Of a stretch of 64,000 bases of DNA, positions 43,137-52,571 are shown one piece after another. The translations under genes were made by a program, and so were the position numbers. A model generated the notes under the pieces. It did not search any database and had not been told where the DNA came from. It was given only the letters and a program-made list of their open reading frames with translations. The stretch spans positions 124,001-188,000 of the forward strand of contig CAJTQL010000002.1 of assembly GCA_910578285.1 (NCBI GenBank), in the 5' to 3' direction. This stretch comes from an uncultured Helicobacteraceae bacterium (GTDB lineage Bacteria; Campylobacterota; Campylobacteria; Campylobacterales; Helicobacteraceae). Within the stretch, counting starts at the first letter, position 1, and each line of letters opens with the position of its first letter.

Positions 43137-44645
43137 ATGAAAAAAATACAGATTCTCAATATTTCAGACAAAGCGGATTTGCCGCGATTTGAGGAATTTT
43201 TTACGTTTTGTATCACGCACCAAGTGAGCAATCTCAAAGAGATGATGGAATATTATGAGAATCATACGAGCGATGTTGTGCTGTTTTGGAATCTGCCCAT
43301 TGATGATGATTTGCTCGATTGCATGACGCTTATTGCGAGCTTGCATCCTGATACTTATTTTTTGCTCATTGCCACAAACAAGCCAACGCTCGCACCAAGT
43401 GCGCGCATGATTTGCTGCAATAACCATGCGCCAACAATCCTCACACATTTGTGCCGCATCGCATTCGATGGGCAAAAAGGCGAGCTCGCACTCAATGAGT
43501 TTTTGCATCATGGCGAGCTTGTCCTCGCACTCGTGTATATTCCAACCATTGCACGTATGCGACTGATTTCAACATTAGATTCTATCCAATTTTTGTTGCG
43601 CCAAATCAATGATTTTTTTGAGAGCTATTGTCCACGTGCAACGCGCATTTTTCAGATAGATTCGGATTATTTTGCGATTGTATTTCTTGAAAACGAGATT
43701 GAAGCGGCAAAGGATTTTGTCGCTGCACTTGATATGTTGCGTCTTGAGCATGGATTCGAGATTGACGAGCGCGAGATTGATGTTGAGTTTATCGCAGGAA
43801 TCGTGCAAGGCAAGGGTGAGATTCTCGCACCAAAGGCATATAGCGCACTTGCGCTCGCCACGCACAATAATGCAAAATTCTACACTCTTGAGCAGAGTGA
43901 TGAAGAATTTGCCCAGCAGCAGCACAATAAGATTTATTGGATGAGAGAAGTCCATGCGGCGCTCAAAAGCGGACGCGTTGTGCCCTATTATCAGCCAATC
44001 CTCAACAACGAGAGCGGCGCGATTGAGAAATATGAAACGCTTGTGCGGCTTGTTGATAATCAGGGCAATGTCATCTTGCCCGGGGTATTCCTCGATGCGG
44101 CGCGCGAATCGGGGCTTATGAATAATGTAACAATGGCTGTAATTAACAAGAGTTTTGCCGATTTTCGTGATTGTGATTTTGAATTTTCTATCAATATTTC
44201 CGAAGAATGCCTACAAGACCGCCGCATTATCAAATATCTTTTGAATCGTTGTGAACGTTATGAGATTCCGATGAATCGTGTGCTGCTCGAGGTTTTGGAG
44301 GGAATCAATACCTCCCAAGGCAAAGTGTTGGAGCACATCAGAGAGTTGCATAGCAAGGGTTTTAAGATTGCTATCGATGATTTTGGCGCGGCAAATTCCA
44401 ATTTTGGACGTTTAATCGACCTCAAGGCAGAATATATCAAGATTGATGGCAATTTTGTGCGCAATATCGACACAGATGAGCGGAGCTATAAAATCGTGGA
44501 TTCGATTGCCAAGTTCGCAAAGAGTATTGGTGCAAAGAGTATTGCCGAGTTTGTGCATTCCGAAAAAGTCTATCGCATTGTCTGTGAATTGGGCGTGGAT
44601 TATTCGCAGGGCTTCTTATTTGGAGAACCTACTCCAGAGCTTTGA
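43137..44645 (+). CDS. EAL domain protein, probable c-di-GMP phosphodiesterase
   Basis: 502 residues. Residues about 1-120 look like a degenerate receiver; about 125-260 is a degenerate GGDEF (FQIDSDYFAIVF in place of the GGDEF loop); about 275-500 is an EAL domain. The EAL motif reads ETL, but the other catalytic positions are kept: SINISEE (Asn), VLLEVLEG (Glu), IDDFG, YIKIDG (Lys), IAEFVHSE (Glu) and SQGFLFGEP. It should hydrolyse c-di-GMP, possibly with allosteric control from the GGDEF-like part. c-di-GMP signalling is rare in Helicobacter. Confidence 0.85.
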   Translation: MKKIQILNISDKADLPRFEEFFTFCITHQVSNLKEMMEYYENHTSDVVLFWNLPIDDDLLDCMTLIASLHPDTYFLLIATNKPTLAPSARMICCNNHAPTILTHLCRIAFDGQKGELALNEFLHHGELVLALVYIPTIARMRLISTLDSIQFLLRQINDFFESYCPRATRIFQIDSDYFAIVFLENEIEAAKDFVAALDMLRLEHGFEIDEREIDVEFIAGIVQGKGEILAPKAYSALALATHNNAKFYTLEQSDEEFAQQQHNKIYWMREVHAALKSGRVVPYYQPILNNESGAIEKYETLVRLVDNQGNVILPGVFLDAARESGLMNNVTMAVINKSFADFRDCDFEFSINISEECLQDRRIIKYLLNRCERYEIPMNRVLLEVLEGINTSQGKVLEHIRELHSKGFKIAIDDFGAANSNFGRLIDLKAEYIKIDGNFVRNIDTDERSYKIVDSIAKFAKSIGAKSIAEFVHSEKVYRIVCELGVDYSQGFLFGEPTPEL

Positions 44646-44715
44646 TTTTTCTCTAATATTTGGTGCTTTAAGCCGAAAAATGATAACATCATCTTAGTTT
44701 AGTGGGGAGGTTAGC

Positions 44716-46716
44716 ATGCATTTGCTCGGAAAAATAACACTCAAACTAAAAATCATGTTTTTGGTGCTCATGCCAAGTGTTGTGTTGCTCTATTTTATGA
44801 CTGCCGAGTCGTATGGCGCGTTTGTGGCATGGAGCAACACGGGCGAGCTGCATAGGGAGCTTGCGGTGTCGAGCCAAGTTTCGCGGCTTGTGCATGAACT
44901 ACAAAAAGAGCGCGGCATGACTGCAGGCTATCTCGCGAGCCGCGGCAAGAAATTTGCAAATGATTTGCCCCATCAACGTAAGAATACAGACGAACAAATT
45001 GAGGCGCTCAAAGCTGTGCTCGCCAAGATAAAGGTTGCCCCCGAGTATCGCAAGCTTGTTGATTCTGGGTTTGAAGCTGTGCAAAAAATCACAACAATCC
45101 GCAACAACGCAGACGCCTCGCTCAAAAGCGGCGAGAATCTTACTGCTGTTACCACAGGCTATTTCACCAAAACCATCGCGGGGCTTCTTGGCAATGTCCT
45201 AAGCTCTATTGGGCTCATTCATAATGCTGAATTAAGCCGCGAAACATTGGGTTATGTCAATTTTCTCTATGCTAAAGAAAGTGCAGGGCAGGAGAGGGCG
45301 ATGGGTAATACGATGCTTTCAGCAAACACACCTGCTGTGATGAGTGTCTATAACCGCTTCATCGAGCTCATCGCCGAGCAGCGCATCTATTCTTTCCTGT
45401 TTGAATCCTTTAGCCCCCCTGCAATGATACAAAATTATCAGCAAGTTGCAAAGCACGCTAGCTTTGAGAAGGTGTTGCAGATTCGCGAAGCTGTGGTTGC
45501 GCGGCACGCATTAGGCGATTATGGCGTTGCTGCTGAAAGCTGGTGGGACGCGATTACAACCAAGATTGATTTGCTCAAAGATGTTGAAGACACGATTGCC
45601 ACATATCTCAACGCGAGCGTTGAACGTGAGATTGATGCGCAATACTCGTATTTTCTGATACTCATCGTCATCGAAATCGTGTTACTTGTCCTCACATTTG
45701 TGCTCGCCTTTTCTGTGATTTATAGTATTGTTTCGCGCGTGCAAGAAGTCAATAGAACGCTTGGGTATATTATGAGTGAAAAAAGTCTCAACACTAAGCT
45801 CAATATCAAGGGTAGTGATGAATTTAGCAAAATGGCACATTCGATTGGTACGTTCATTCAGTATATCCGCGATACATTTGTGGTTGTGTTTAGCCAAAAC
45901 GGGCAGACATTGCAAGTGTCTGATTCTCTTGCTGCTGTTTCGACACAGCTTGATTCTATCAGTGCCAAGATTGAGAGTGTGAGCAGCAACAACACGGGGC
46001 TTGGGACAGAGAGTCGCGCGATTATTGACAAGAATATTGCAATGTCGCAAGCGACTAATGCAGAGCTTGAGATTGTCTTGCAGAATGTGCAGCATACGAG
46101 AGGGATTATCAACGAAATCAACGAGCAGGTGCAGAAGAACTGCGGGCAAGAGGAAGAGAACGCAAGCAAGATTGCTTCACTTTCGCAAGAAGCGCAGGAT
46201 ATTCAGAATGTCCTCACTGTGATTACCGATATTGCCGACCAAACCAATCTGCTTGCGCTCAATGCCGCGATTGAGGCAGCGCGCGCGGGCGAGCATGGAC
46301 GCGGATTTGCCGTGGTGGCTGACGAGGTGCGCAATCTTGCCGAGCGTACGCAACAATCGGTTACACAAACCACAGCGATTATCAAAAATGTCTTACAAGC
46401 CATTGCTGCCATTAGCACAAGCATGAAGCAGAGTTTGGATTCCACACATTCTTTGATTGAGCGCTCGAACTATATGGAAGAAGATATTGATAAACTCGTT
46501 GCAGCAATTCATGTTGCAGCACAAAAATCTCTTGAAACGCTCAAGGGTGCTCAATTGGTTGATGACAAGACATCAGGAATCTTGGACAATGGCACGAAAA
46601 TCGCTGAATGTGTTGCGGAGCTCATCAGTACAAACGACAAGATGAAACAGACATCATTGATGCTCAACAACAAAGCAAACGAGCTACATCAGCTGCTTTC
46701 AGCGTTTAAAATGTAG
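44716..46716 (+). CDS. Methyl-accepting chemotaxis protein with NIT sensor domain
   Basis: 666 residues. Membrane helix 1 (about residues 14-29), a helical periplasmic NIT-type domain ([20 protein letters not shown] near the start), membrane helix 2 (about 315-340), HAMP, and the cytoplasmic hairpin whose tip reads [20 protein letters not shown] followed by [23 protein letters not shown] domains are linked to nitrate/nitrite sensing; the ligand here is not proven. GGGGAGG precedes the ATG. Confidence 0.9.
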   Translation: MHLLGKITLKLKIMFLVLMPSVVLLYFMTAESYGAFVAWSNTGELHRELAVSSQVSRLVHELQKERGMTAGYLASRGKKFANDLPHQRKNTDEQIEALKAVLAKIKVAPEYRKLVDSGFEAVQKITTIRNNADASLKSGENLTAVTTGYFTKTIAGLLGNVLSSIGLIHNAELSRETLGYVNFLYAKESAGQERAMGNTMLSANTPAVMSVYNRFIELIAEQRIYSFLFESFSPPAMIQNYQQVAKHASFEKVLQIREAVVARHALGDYGVAAESWWDAITTKIDLLKDVEDTIATYLNASVEREIDAQYSYFLILIVIEIVLLVLTFVLAFSVIYSIVSRVQEVNRTLGYIMSEKSLNTKLNIKGSDEFSKMAHSIGTFIQYIRDTFVVVFSQNGQTLQVSDSLAAVSTQLDSISAKIESVSSNNTGLGTESRAIIDKNIAMSQATNAELEIVLQNVQHTRGIINEINEQVQKNCGQEEENASKIASLSQEAQDIQNVLTVITDIADQTNLLALNAAIEAARAGEHGRGFAVVADEVRNLAERTQQSVTQTTAIIKNVLQAIAAISTSMKQSLDSTHSLIERSNYMEEDIDKLVAAIHVAAQKSLETLKGAQLVDDKTSGILDNGTKIAECVAELISTNDKMKQTSLMLNNKANELHQLLSAFKM

Positions 46717-46925
46717 AGTTTTGGTTGTGTTTGAGGGGGCGATTCGTCATTGCGAGGGCTTGCCTGAATAATCAAACGTGTCATGCTGGGGGCAAGAAAG
46801 CAATGATGGTTGATTGCCACGCGTCCTTTGGCTAGATTCTTTATAAGATTCTAATTGTCATTGCAATCAACGACACATGGCAACCAAACAATGTCGATTG
46901 CCATCGCCAAAGAAAAGAGACAAAA
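46717..46925. other. Spacer with degenerate dispersed-repeat-like sequence
   Basis: 209 bases between the chemoreceptor and rpsI. Contains GTCATTGCGAGG, TTGATTGCCACG, ATTGTCATTGCAATCAA and TCGATTGCCATCG, that is, several related pieces in both orientations. They look like remnants of a repeat family rather than genes. No promoter or terminator is clear. Confidence 0.35.
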
Positions 46926-47315
46926 CTAACGTTTGGAGAATTGTGGGCTTCGGCGTGCTTTTTTCTTGCCGTATTTTTTGCGCTCAACTGTGCGTGAATC
47001 GCGTGTGAGCAAGCCTTCAGGCTTCAGGATTGCACGGAAGGCAAGGTCGTAGGCAGAGAGGGCTTTTGAGATTCCATGCCGCAAAGCCTCTGCTTGTGCA
47101 GAGTAACCACCTCCGAGTGTGTGCGCGATAATATCGACACTTTTTTCTTGCTTGGTCAGCAAGAGAGGTTGCATAACCTTCATCTTGATTGCCTCATGTC
47201 CTCCAAGCCAATCGTTGAGGTTGGTTTCATTAATGGAAAGCTTGCCACTGCCGGGCGTGAGCCAAACTTTTGCGATAGCTGTTTTGCGTTTGCCTGTTGC
47301 ATAGATTTTTTTCAT
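46926..47315 (-). CDS. rpsI: 30S ribosomal protein S9
   Basis: 129 residues. [20 protein letters not shown] at the start and the basic C-terminus [15 protein letters not shown] that reaches the P-site tRNA. Ten bases after rplM, the usual pair. Confidence 0.98.
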   Translation of the reverse strand: MKKIYATGKRKTAIAKVWLTPGSGKLSINETNLNDWLGGHEAIKMKVMQPLLLTKQEKSVDIIAHTLGGGYSAQAEALRHGISKALSAYDLAFRAILKPEGLLTRDSRTVERKKYGKKKARRSPQFSKR

Positions 47316-47324
47316 TATGTGTCC

Positions 47325-47744
47325 TTATTTTTGCACTTGTGCTGTGTGGGGGTGGGATTGCCCGGGATAGACTTTGAGCTTCTTAATCATTGCGCGTCCG
47401 AGCTTTGTTTTCGGTAGCATTCCACGCACGCTCAAACGATAGAGCTTTTCGGGCGAATTGTTGAGCATTTCATGCAATGTTTTTTGTTTGGTGCTGCCAA
47501 AATAGCCTGAATGAGTAAAATAGAGCTTATCTTCGCATTTGTTGCCACTAAACTTGACATCTTTGGCGTTAATCACAACTACAAAATCGCCACAATCGGT
47601 ATGGGGTGTGTAGCATGGCTTGTGTTTGCCGCGCAACAAAGTCGCAATCTGGGCAACAAGACGTCCAAAGATTTGGTCTTTAGCATCGAGCACAATCCAT
47701 TCACGTTTGACTTCATTTGCATTTGTCATTTTGGTGAGGTTCAT
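47325..47744 (-). CDS. rplM: 50S ribosomal protein L13
   Basis: 139 residues. WIVLDAKDQIFGRLVAQIAT, GDFVVVINAKDVKFSG and VRGMLPKTKLGRAM are L13 blocks. The start is the ATG at 47742-47744 behind AAGGAG; a second ATG five codons later is possible. Confidence 0.97.
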   Translation of the reverse strand: MNLTKMTNANEVKREWIVLDAKDQIFGRLVAQIATLLRGKHKPCYTPHTDCGDFVVVINAKDVKFSGNKCEDKLYFTHSGYFGSTKQKTLHEMLNNSPEKLYRLSVRGMLPKTKLGRAMIKKLKVYPGQSHPHTAQVQK

Positions 47745-47817
47745 AGAACTCCTTTGGAATAGAATCGAAAGTCTATCATAGCGCACAATGTATTAAAAAA
47801 TGTTGAAATTAAGCGTT

Positions 47818-49209
47818 TCAATAGGTTAGAAAAATATAGAGTGGTTTGCCATTGAGCAAGAAATCAACCTGCACTCCCATTTTGCCAACAATCAGGGAAT
47901 AGAGTTCTTTAAAATTCACATAGGGTTTAGGTAGTGAGATGTTGATGCTAATATTGCGTTCTGAAAGAAGCGCTTTGCTGCGTCCTGCGATGATGTTGGT
48001 GAATTCAGAGACGACGTCAATCAAGTCGCTATCACTCTCAATTTCTTCACCAAGCATCATCATTGCCGCCTCTTTGACGATGTCTTTGTTGAATATCAGC
48101 ACCAAGCCGCCAGAAATATCGCCATCAAAGGTAATCATCGCGCCCATAAGGTTGTCATGCGAGGGAATGTTGCATTCCATGACACGATGCGAGGTTTTCT
48201 CGACATTGCCGCCCGTGAGCGATTTGAGCGTTTCGAGCGAAGCATTGACAAAGTGCAAGAGATTTGCCACGAGCTTTTTGGAAAGCTTTTGGGGCTTTTG
48301 GCTATTGACAGCATGCGCCAAAGCGGCAATTTTTTCATTCTTGAGCGCACTTGCATGGTCGTTGTAGATGTAGATTCCTGCGCGGCGAATCTTCTCATCA
48401 TTTGCCGCATCGATGAGATTAGGGCGCATACCCAAAAAGACAAACACAGCACCATACGAAACAGCATTGCGCGTGAGCGATATGAAAAAATCGACAGCTT
48501 TTGATTCGAGAATCTCGGTGTCTTTGAGGTTGAACATAAAGACCTTGAAGCCTTCAGCAAGCCGCAATGCATGCGTTTGTAGGCTAAAAAACCGCGCAAT
48601 CTTGCCATCGACTTCTTTGTAGAAATGGTAAATCACCGTGCCTTGCGTAACCTGCACAGGAATATGGTTTGCTGTGATGTCATATTGCATGTCATACACA
48701 TATAATGCATCATTGCCATACTCGTGTTGTTTTTGCTTGAAGTCTTTCACATTCTGAACGGCTTGAATATCAAGCCCCTTTGCTTCGAGGCTTTGAACGA
48801 TAAGCGTTTGGGTGATACTGTCTTTTTCAAAAACGATAATCGGTGTGCCCGCCGGAGGCATTTTGATTTGCAAAAATAACATTGCTTGGCTAATGGTCTT
48901 GAATAGCGGCAGAGATTTATTAGCAAAAATCTCCTTGAGTCGCTTGAATTGGGTGGCATTGTATTCACAGATGGCAACCACAATATCGAGTTGTTTTTGC
49001 AGCTTAAGCAAGATATGGGCAATGGAGACAATAGTCGAATCCTGAAAGTCATCATTGGCGCGCATAGAGAAGAACAAGGCTTGTAGCTGCAAGCTGCGAA
49101 TACTCGAAGCGCTGCCCTGTATCACGCGACAAATCTGCTCCTCTTCGGCACTGCCTAGCTGACTATCTGCATAATAAATAACAACATTTTGTGAAATAAT
49201 TGGCTTCAT
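47818..49209 (-). CDS. CheX-like chemotaxis phosphatase with N-terminal extension
   Basis: 463 residues. The C-terminal 160 residues are a CheX-type domain: the phosphatase motif ExxN is in VVSEFTNIIAGRSKALL (about residue 398) and FDGDISGGLVLIFNKDIV precedes it. The first 300 residues include receiver-like or STAS-like parts (TPIIVFEKDSITQTLIVQSL about residues 120-150) that I cannot name with certainty. It probably dephosphorylates CheY-P or links it to another signal. Confidence 0.7.
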   Translation of the reverse strand: MKPIISQNVVIYYADSQLGSAEEEQICRVIQGSASSIRSLQLQALFFSMRANDDFQDSTIVSIAHILLKLQKQLDIVVAICEYNATQFKRLKEIFANKSLPLFKTISQAMLFLQIKMPPAGTPIIVFEKDSITQTLIVQSLEAKGLDIQAVQNVKDFKQKQHEYGNDALYVYDMQYDITANHIPVQVTQGTVIYHFYKEVDGKIARFFSLQTHALRLAEGFKVFMFNLKDTEILESKAVDFFISLTRNAVSYGAVFVFLGMRPNLIDAANDEKIRRAGIYIYNDHASALKNEKIAALAHAVNSQKPQKLSKKLVANLLHFVNASLETLKSLTGGNVEKTSHRVMECNIPSHDNLMGAMITFDGDISGGLVLIFNKDIVKEAAMMMLGEEIESDSDLIDVVSEFTNIIAGRSKALLSERNISINISLPKPYVNFKELYSLIVGKMGVQVDFLLNGKPLYIFLTY

Positions 49210-49231
49210 TCTGTGTGTTTCTCTTTTGTCT

Positions 49232-50440
49232 TTATTGTGTAACGGGTTCGATGAAAATCAGTTCAACACGGCGATTTTGCGCGCGCCCTGCAGCTGTATT
49301 GTTGTCGGCAATTGGGCGCGTTTTGCCATAGGCACGAACGTCGATTCGGTTCCCTTCGACACCAAATTCTATCATCTTGTTTTTCACAGATTCTGCGCGT
49401 CTGCGTGAAAGTGTGAGGTTGTAGGCTTCGGTTCCAACCCAGTCTGTGTGCCCTTCGAGGAGCGCACGTGAGGCGGGCACACTCAAGAGATGTTCAGAAA
49501 ATTCGCGAATCTGCGATTCGAAGACACTCGCAATGTCATAACTATCAAATGCAAATCGCACTTCAGGTTGGTTGAGCGTAACGACTCGCGTTACCTGATG
49601 TTGCCCTTCTTCAGTGTCGATAATCTCGCCAATGCGTGGGTGTTGCTCACCCGCATAGCCTTCCATGAATCCTTCGCCTTGGTGTTTTTGTCCGACAACG
49701 CCTACGGCTTGTGGTGTCGAGAGTCGCATCGATTCTGCACCAGCAGCAGCCTCTGCACGCGATGGCACTGGTTGTGGTGTGAGTGGGCTTGTTACCGCAT
49801 TGTTTTGTGCAAGCACTGCTTCTTCTTTTGCTGCGCGCTGTTGCTCCTCGCGTTGTGCTTCTTTTGCTGCGCGCTGTTGCTCCTCACGCTGTTGTCGTGC
49901 GCGCTTTTGTGGTGTTGAGCCAAGCGGAATTGTGAGCCCAATAGAAGCAACAAGGTCATTGCGCCCATCGAAAATGATGGCATCGCGCACTTCGGCTTTG
50001 AGATGGAGCCATTTGGTTGCGATGAAGCGAGCACCTACACCAACTTGCACAAAAGCGTCATGATTCATGCCATTTATCTCAACACCAAGCCGTTCATAGC
50101 CCAAACCACCGAGCGCATAGGGGGCAAACCAAGATGTTTGCATAAACTCATGCACATAGTTTGCAAAATAACGGTTGTTGTTGTGCTTGATGTTGCGCTC
50201 ATGCGGCTCGAAATGCGCCGAGAACATGTGCTCCCAACCAAACTCAATGAGACTCTGTTGCGTTGCACGTACACCAAGTCGCAAACCAGCTGCGACTTCT
50301 TCATCGCCAGCATAGCCACTCTGATTGATGTGAAAATTGCCGCCAATTGTAGGTGTAATCTCAATCAAATGGTCGATAGCGCCCCAAGCAATGGAACTGC
50401 AAACCATGAATGTGGATAAAAACATCGAGCATTTTTGCAT
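49232..50440 (-). CDS. OmpA family outer-membrane protein
   Basis: 402 residues. Signal peptide (MQKCSMFLSTFMVCSSIAWG), an N-terminal eight-strand-type barrel (about residues 22-185), a linker with tandem EEQQRAAKE units and Pro/Ala stretches, and a C-terminal OmpA domain that binds peptidoglycan (LEGHTDWVGTEAYNLTLSRR, RAYGKTRPIADNN). The start is the ATG at 50438-50440 after GGAGTTCAGT. It anchors the outer membrane to the cell wall. Confidence 0.9.
   Translation of the reverse strand: MQKCSMFLSTFMVCSSIAWGAIDHLIEITPTIGGNFHINQSGYAGDEEVAAGLRLGVRATQQSLIEFGWEHMFSAHFEPHERNIKHNNNRYFANYVHEFMQTSWFAPYALGGLGYERLGVEINGMNHDAFVQVGVGARFIATKWLHLKAEVRDAIIFDGRNDLVASIGLTIPLGSTPQKRARQQREEQQRAAKEAQREEQQRAAKEEAVLAQNNAVTSPLTPQPVPSRAEAAAGAESMRLSTPQAVGVVGQKHQGEGFMEGYAGEQHPRIGEIIDTEEGQHQVTRVVTLNQPEVRFAFDSYDIASVFESQIREFSEHLLSVPASRALLEGHTDWVGTEAYNLTLSRRRAESVKNKMIEFGVEGNRIDVRAYGKTRPIADNNTAAGRAQNRRVELIFIEPVTQ
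49822..49890 (-). repeat. Tandem 33-base repeat in the OmpA-family linker
   Basis: Two copies encoding REEQQRAAKEA in tandem in the linker between barrel and OmpA domain, preceded by a partial third. Copy number could vary and change linker length. Confidence 0.6.
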
Positions 50441-50512
50441 ACTGAACTCCTTATTGGTTGATGTGGATTGCGAAATAAAACAACTTTCAGCGAATTTCAC
50501 TGCACAAAAGGC

Positions 50513-50518
50513 TATAAT
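50513..50518 (+). promoter_or_regulatory. Predicted -10 box for nadE
   Basis: TATAAT, 79 bases before the nadE ATG, in the 156-base spacer divergent from the OmpA-family gene. Confidence 0.45.
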
Positions 50519-50596
50519 TCCAAAATTTTATGAATCATACTCAAATTTCTTTGAGTCGAAGCTAAAACATTCATCACACGTTTAAAGGAGAGCGTC

Positions 50597-51418
50597 ATGG
50601 AGGCGAAGAATCCCGCTATTGTTTGCAATGCGCTTGTCTCGTTTCTGTGTGCAGAAATGACGGCACGTGGCTTTGAACGTTGTGTGTTGGGTCTTAGTGG
50701 AGGAATCGATTCGGCTGTTGTGGCACGTATTGCACAGCTCGCGCTTTGCCACGAATCGCATGCATATTGCGAGATTGCCCTCAACGAGATTGCCTCTGTG
50801 CAGAATCAACCGATTCTGTGCGTTTTTATGCCCTCAACCCATTCCTCACCCCAAAGCCTCGAAGATGCTCGAGAATGTGCGCGTGCGTTTGGGTTGCCAC
50901 TTGTCGTTGTGCCATTATGGAGCTTTGAAACAGTGTTTGCTGCACTCTATGCGGGCTGTGAGCCCACAGGTTTGCGGCTGGGTAATGCATGCGCGCGATT
51001 CCGCATGACATTGCTTTTTGATATTGCCTTTGCACAGAATCGAATCGTACTCGGAACAAGCAACAAAAGCGAACGCATGCTTGGCTATGGTACAATTTTT
51101 GGCGATTTAGCATCGGGTTTAAATCCGCTCGGCAATCTCTACAAAACCGATGTTTTCGCGCTCGCAAAATATCTGCAGATTCCACAAAGCATTCAGCAAA
51201 AACCACCGAGCGCTGATTTGTTCGCTGGGCAAAGCGATGAAGCAGACTTGGGGCATAGCTATGCGCTGCTTGATTCGATTCTGTTTGATTTTCTTGAGCG
51301 CGGTAGCAGTCGTGAACAATTGCTGCAAAACTATGATTTGCGCGCTGTTGATGATGTGTTACGCATGTATGAAAAAAGTCGATTCAAGCGTGAGCCTATC
51401 CCGCTTGCGGTTGTATAG
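50597..51418 (+). CDS. nadE: NAD synthetase, ammonia-dependent
   Basis: 273 residues. PP-loop VLGLSGGIDSAVVARIA (about residue 33), TSNKSERMLGYGT and the downstream PPSADLFAGQSDEADLG. There is no N-terminal glutaminase, so it uses ammonia. AAAGGAG precedes the ATG. nadE and lpxK are neighbours in H. pylori; here a DegT-family gene lies between them. Confidence 0.94.
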   Translation: MEAKNPAIVCNALVSFLCAEMTARGFERCVLGLSGGIDSAVVARIAQLALCHESHAYCEIALNEIASVQNQPILCVFMPSTHSSPQSLEDARECARAFGLPLVVVPLWSFETVFAALYAGCEPTGLRLGNACARFRMTLLFDIAFAQNRIVLGTSNKSERMLGYGTIFGDLASGLNPLGNLYKTDVFALAKYLQIPQSIQQKPPSADLFAGQSDEADLGHSYALLDSILFDFLERGSSREQLLQNYDLRAVDDVLRMYEKSRFKREPIPLAVV

Positions 51419-51425
51419 GGTGGCA

Positions 51426-52571
51426 ATGGAAAAGCGGCAGATTCCTTTTTGTGTGCTCAATATCAGTGATGACGAAATGCAAGCTGTGCTTGAGGCACTC
51501 AAAAGGGGCGAAGAGGTGTGTCGCTATGTCGAGAGGCTCGAAGATGCGTTTGCCGAGTTTATCGACACGCCCTATGCGATTGCAACAGCAGATGGCACAT
51601 CGGCGCTCCATCTCGCACTTGCTGCACTTGGTGTGCGACGCGGCGATAGAGTGATTTGCTCTGTCAATTGCCATCCGTTTGTGCCCGAAGTCATTCGACA
51701 TTTCGATTCGATTCCTCTGTTTGTCGATATTCATCCTGATGACTATAATCTACAAAGCACGCATTGTGAGGAGCTTTTGCGCGAACAAGGAGCGCGCAAA
51801 ATCAAGGCGATTATCGTTTCGCATATCGCAGGCAATGCGGCAGATTTGGAAGCATTCTATGATTTGAAATATCGCTATGGAGTCCCGATTATCGATGATG
51901 CAACAATGGCGCTTGGGTTGCACTATCATGGGCGCAGAATCGGCTCGCTCGAATCTGATGCAACCATCTTTAGCTTTGCATTCGAGCGCCCCGGTGCGCT
52001 CGCAAATGGTGGCATGATTGTAACAAAAAACCAAAGCTTTGCACACAAAATGCGCCTTTTGCGCCACCATGCAATCACGCGTGAAGAATATGCGAAGAAT
52101 CGCCCATCATATATGTATGACATCATCGATAGAGGCTATCGCTATGACACGACACAGCTCAATGCGGCATTTTGTCTTGCGCAATTGCGCAAAATCGATT
52201 CGATGACGCGTAGGCGACAAGAGATTGCTGCGCTCTATACAAAGCAGCTTGAGGGAATTCCACACATTACAACACCAAGCAATTCGCAGAGTATTTATTC
52301 GGCATACATCGTGCGTGTTGCCAAAAATCGCGACAATATGGCACGTGAACTAAGTGCTGCTGGAATCGCAACTGATTTGCATTTTGTCCCTATTCATCTC
52401 TTGAGCTATTACAAAAACAAATACAGCTTCAAGGTGAGTCAATTTTCCAACGCGCTCAACAACTACCAACGGATTCTCTCTCTGCCTATCTATTCGTGTC
52501 TTCGTGATGATGAGGTACTCTATGTCTGTGAACAGATTCGCAAAATTAACCAAAAATGGACGGAACGATGA
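51426..52571 (+). CDS. DegT/DnrJ/EryC1 family protein lacking the PLP lysine
   Basis: 381 residues with the sugar-aminotransferase layout: ATADGTSALHLALAALGV (PLP phosphate loop), VSHIAGNAADLEAF, IIDDATMALG, and a sugar-binding C-terminus ending LPIYSCLRDDEVLYVCEQI. At the place of the internal aldimine lysine (usual FSFHxxK) it reads IFSFAFERPGALANGG, with Arg (CGC) where Lys is expected. PLP-type sugar dehydratases have His there; Arg is odd. It may be a non-catalytic homologue or use other chemistry. The start ATG follows nadE by seven bases; a GTG two codons upstream is possible. Confidence 0.8.
   Translation: MEKRQIPFCVLNISDDEMQAVLEALKRGEEVCRYVERLEDAFAEFIDTPYAIATADGTSALHLALAALGVRRGDRVICSVNCHPFVPEVIRHFDSIPLFVDIHPDDYNLQSTHCEELLREQGARKIKAIIVSHIAGNAADLEAFYDLKYRYGVPIIDDATMALGLHYHGRRIGSLESDATIFSFAFERPGALANGGMIVTKNQSFAHKMRLLRHHAITREEYAKNRPSYMYDIIDRGYRYDTTQLNAAFCLAQLRKIDSMTRRRQEIAALYTKQLEGIPHITTPSNSQSIYSAYIVRVAKNRDNMARELSAAGIATDLHFVPIHLLSYYKNKYSFKVSQFSNALNNYQRILSLPIYSCLRDDEVLYVCEQIRKINQKWTER

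Noticed and set aside
49822..49890. A CRISPR-like array
   Set aside because: The repeats are adjacent copies inside the OmpA-family linker with no spacers.
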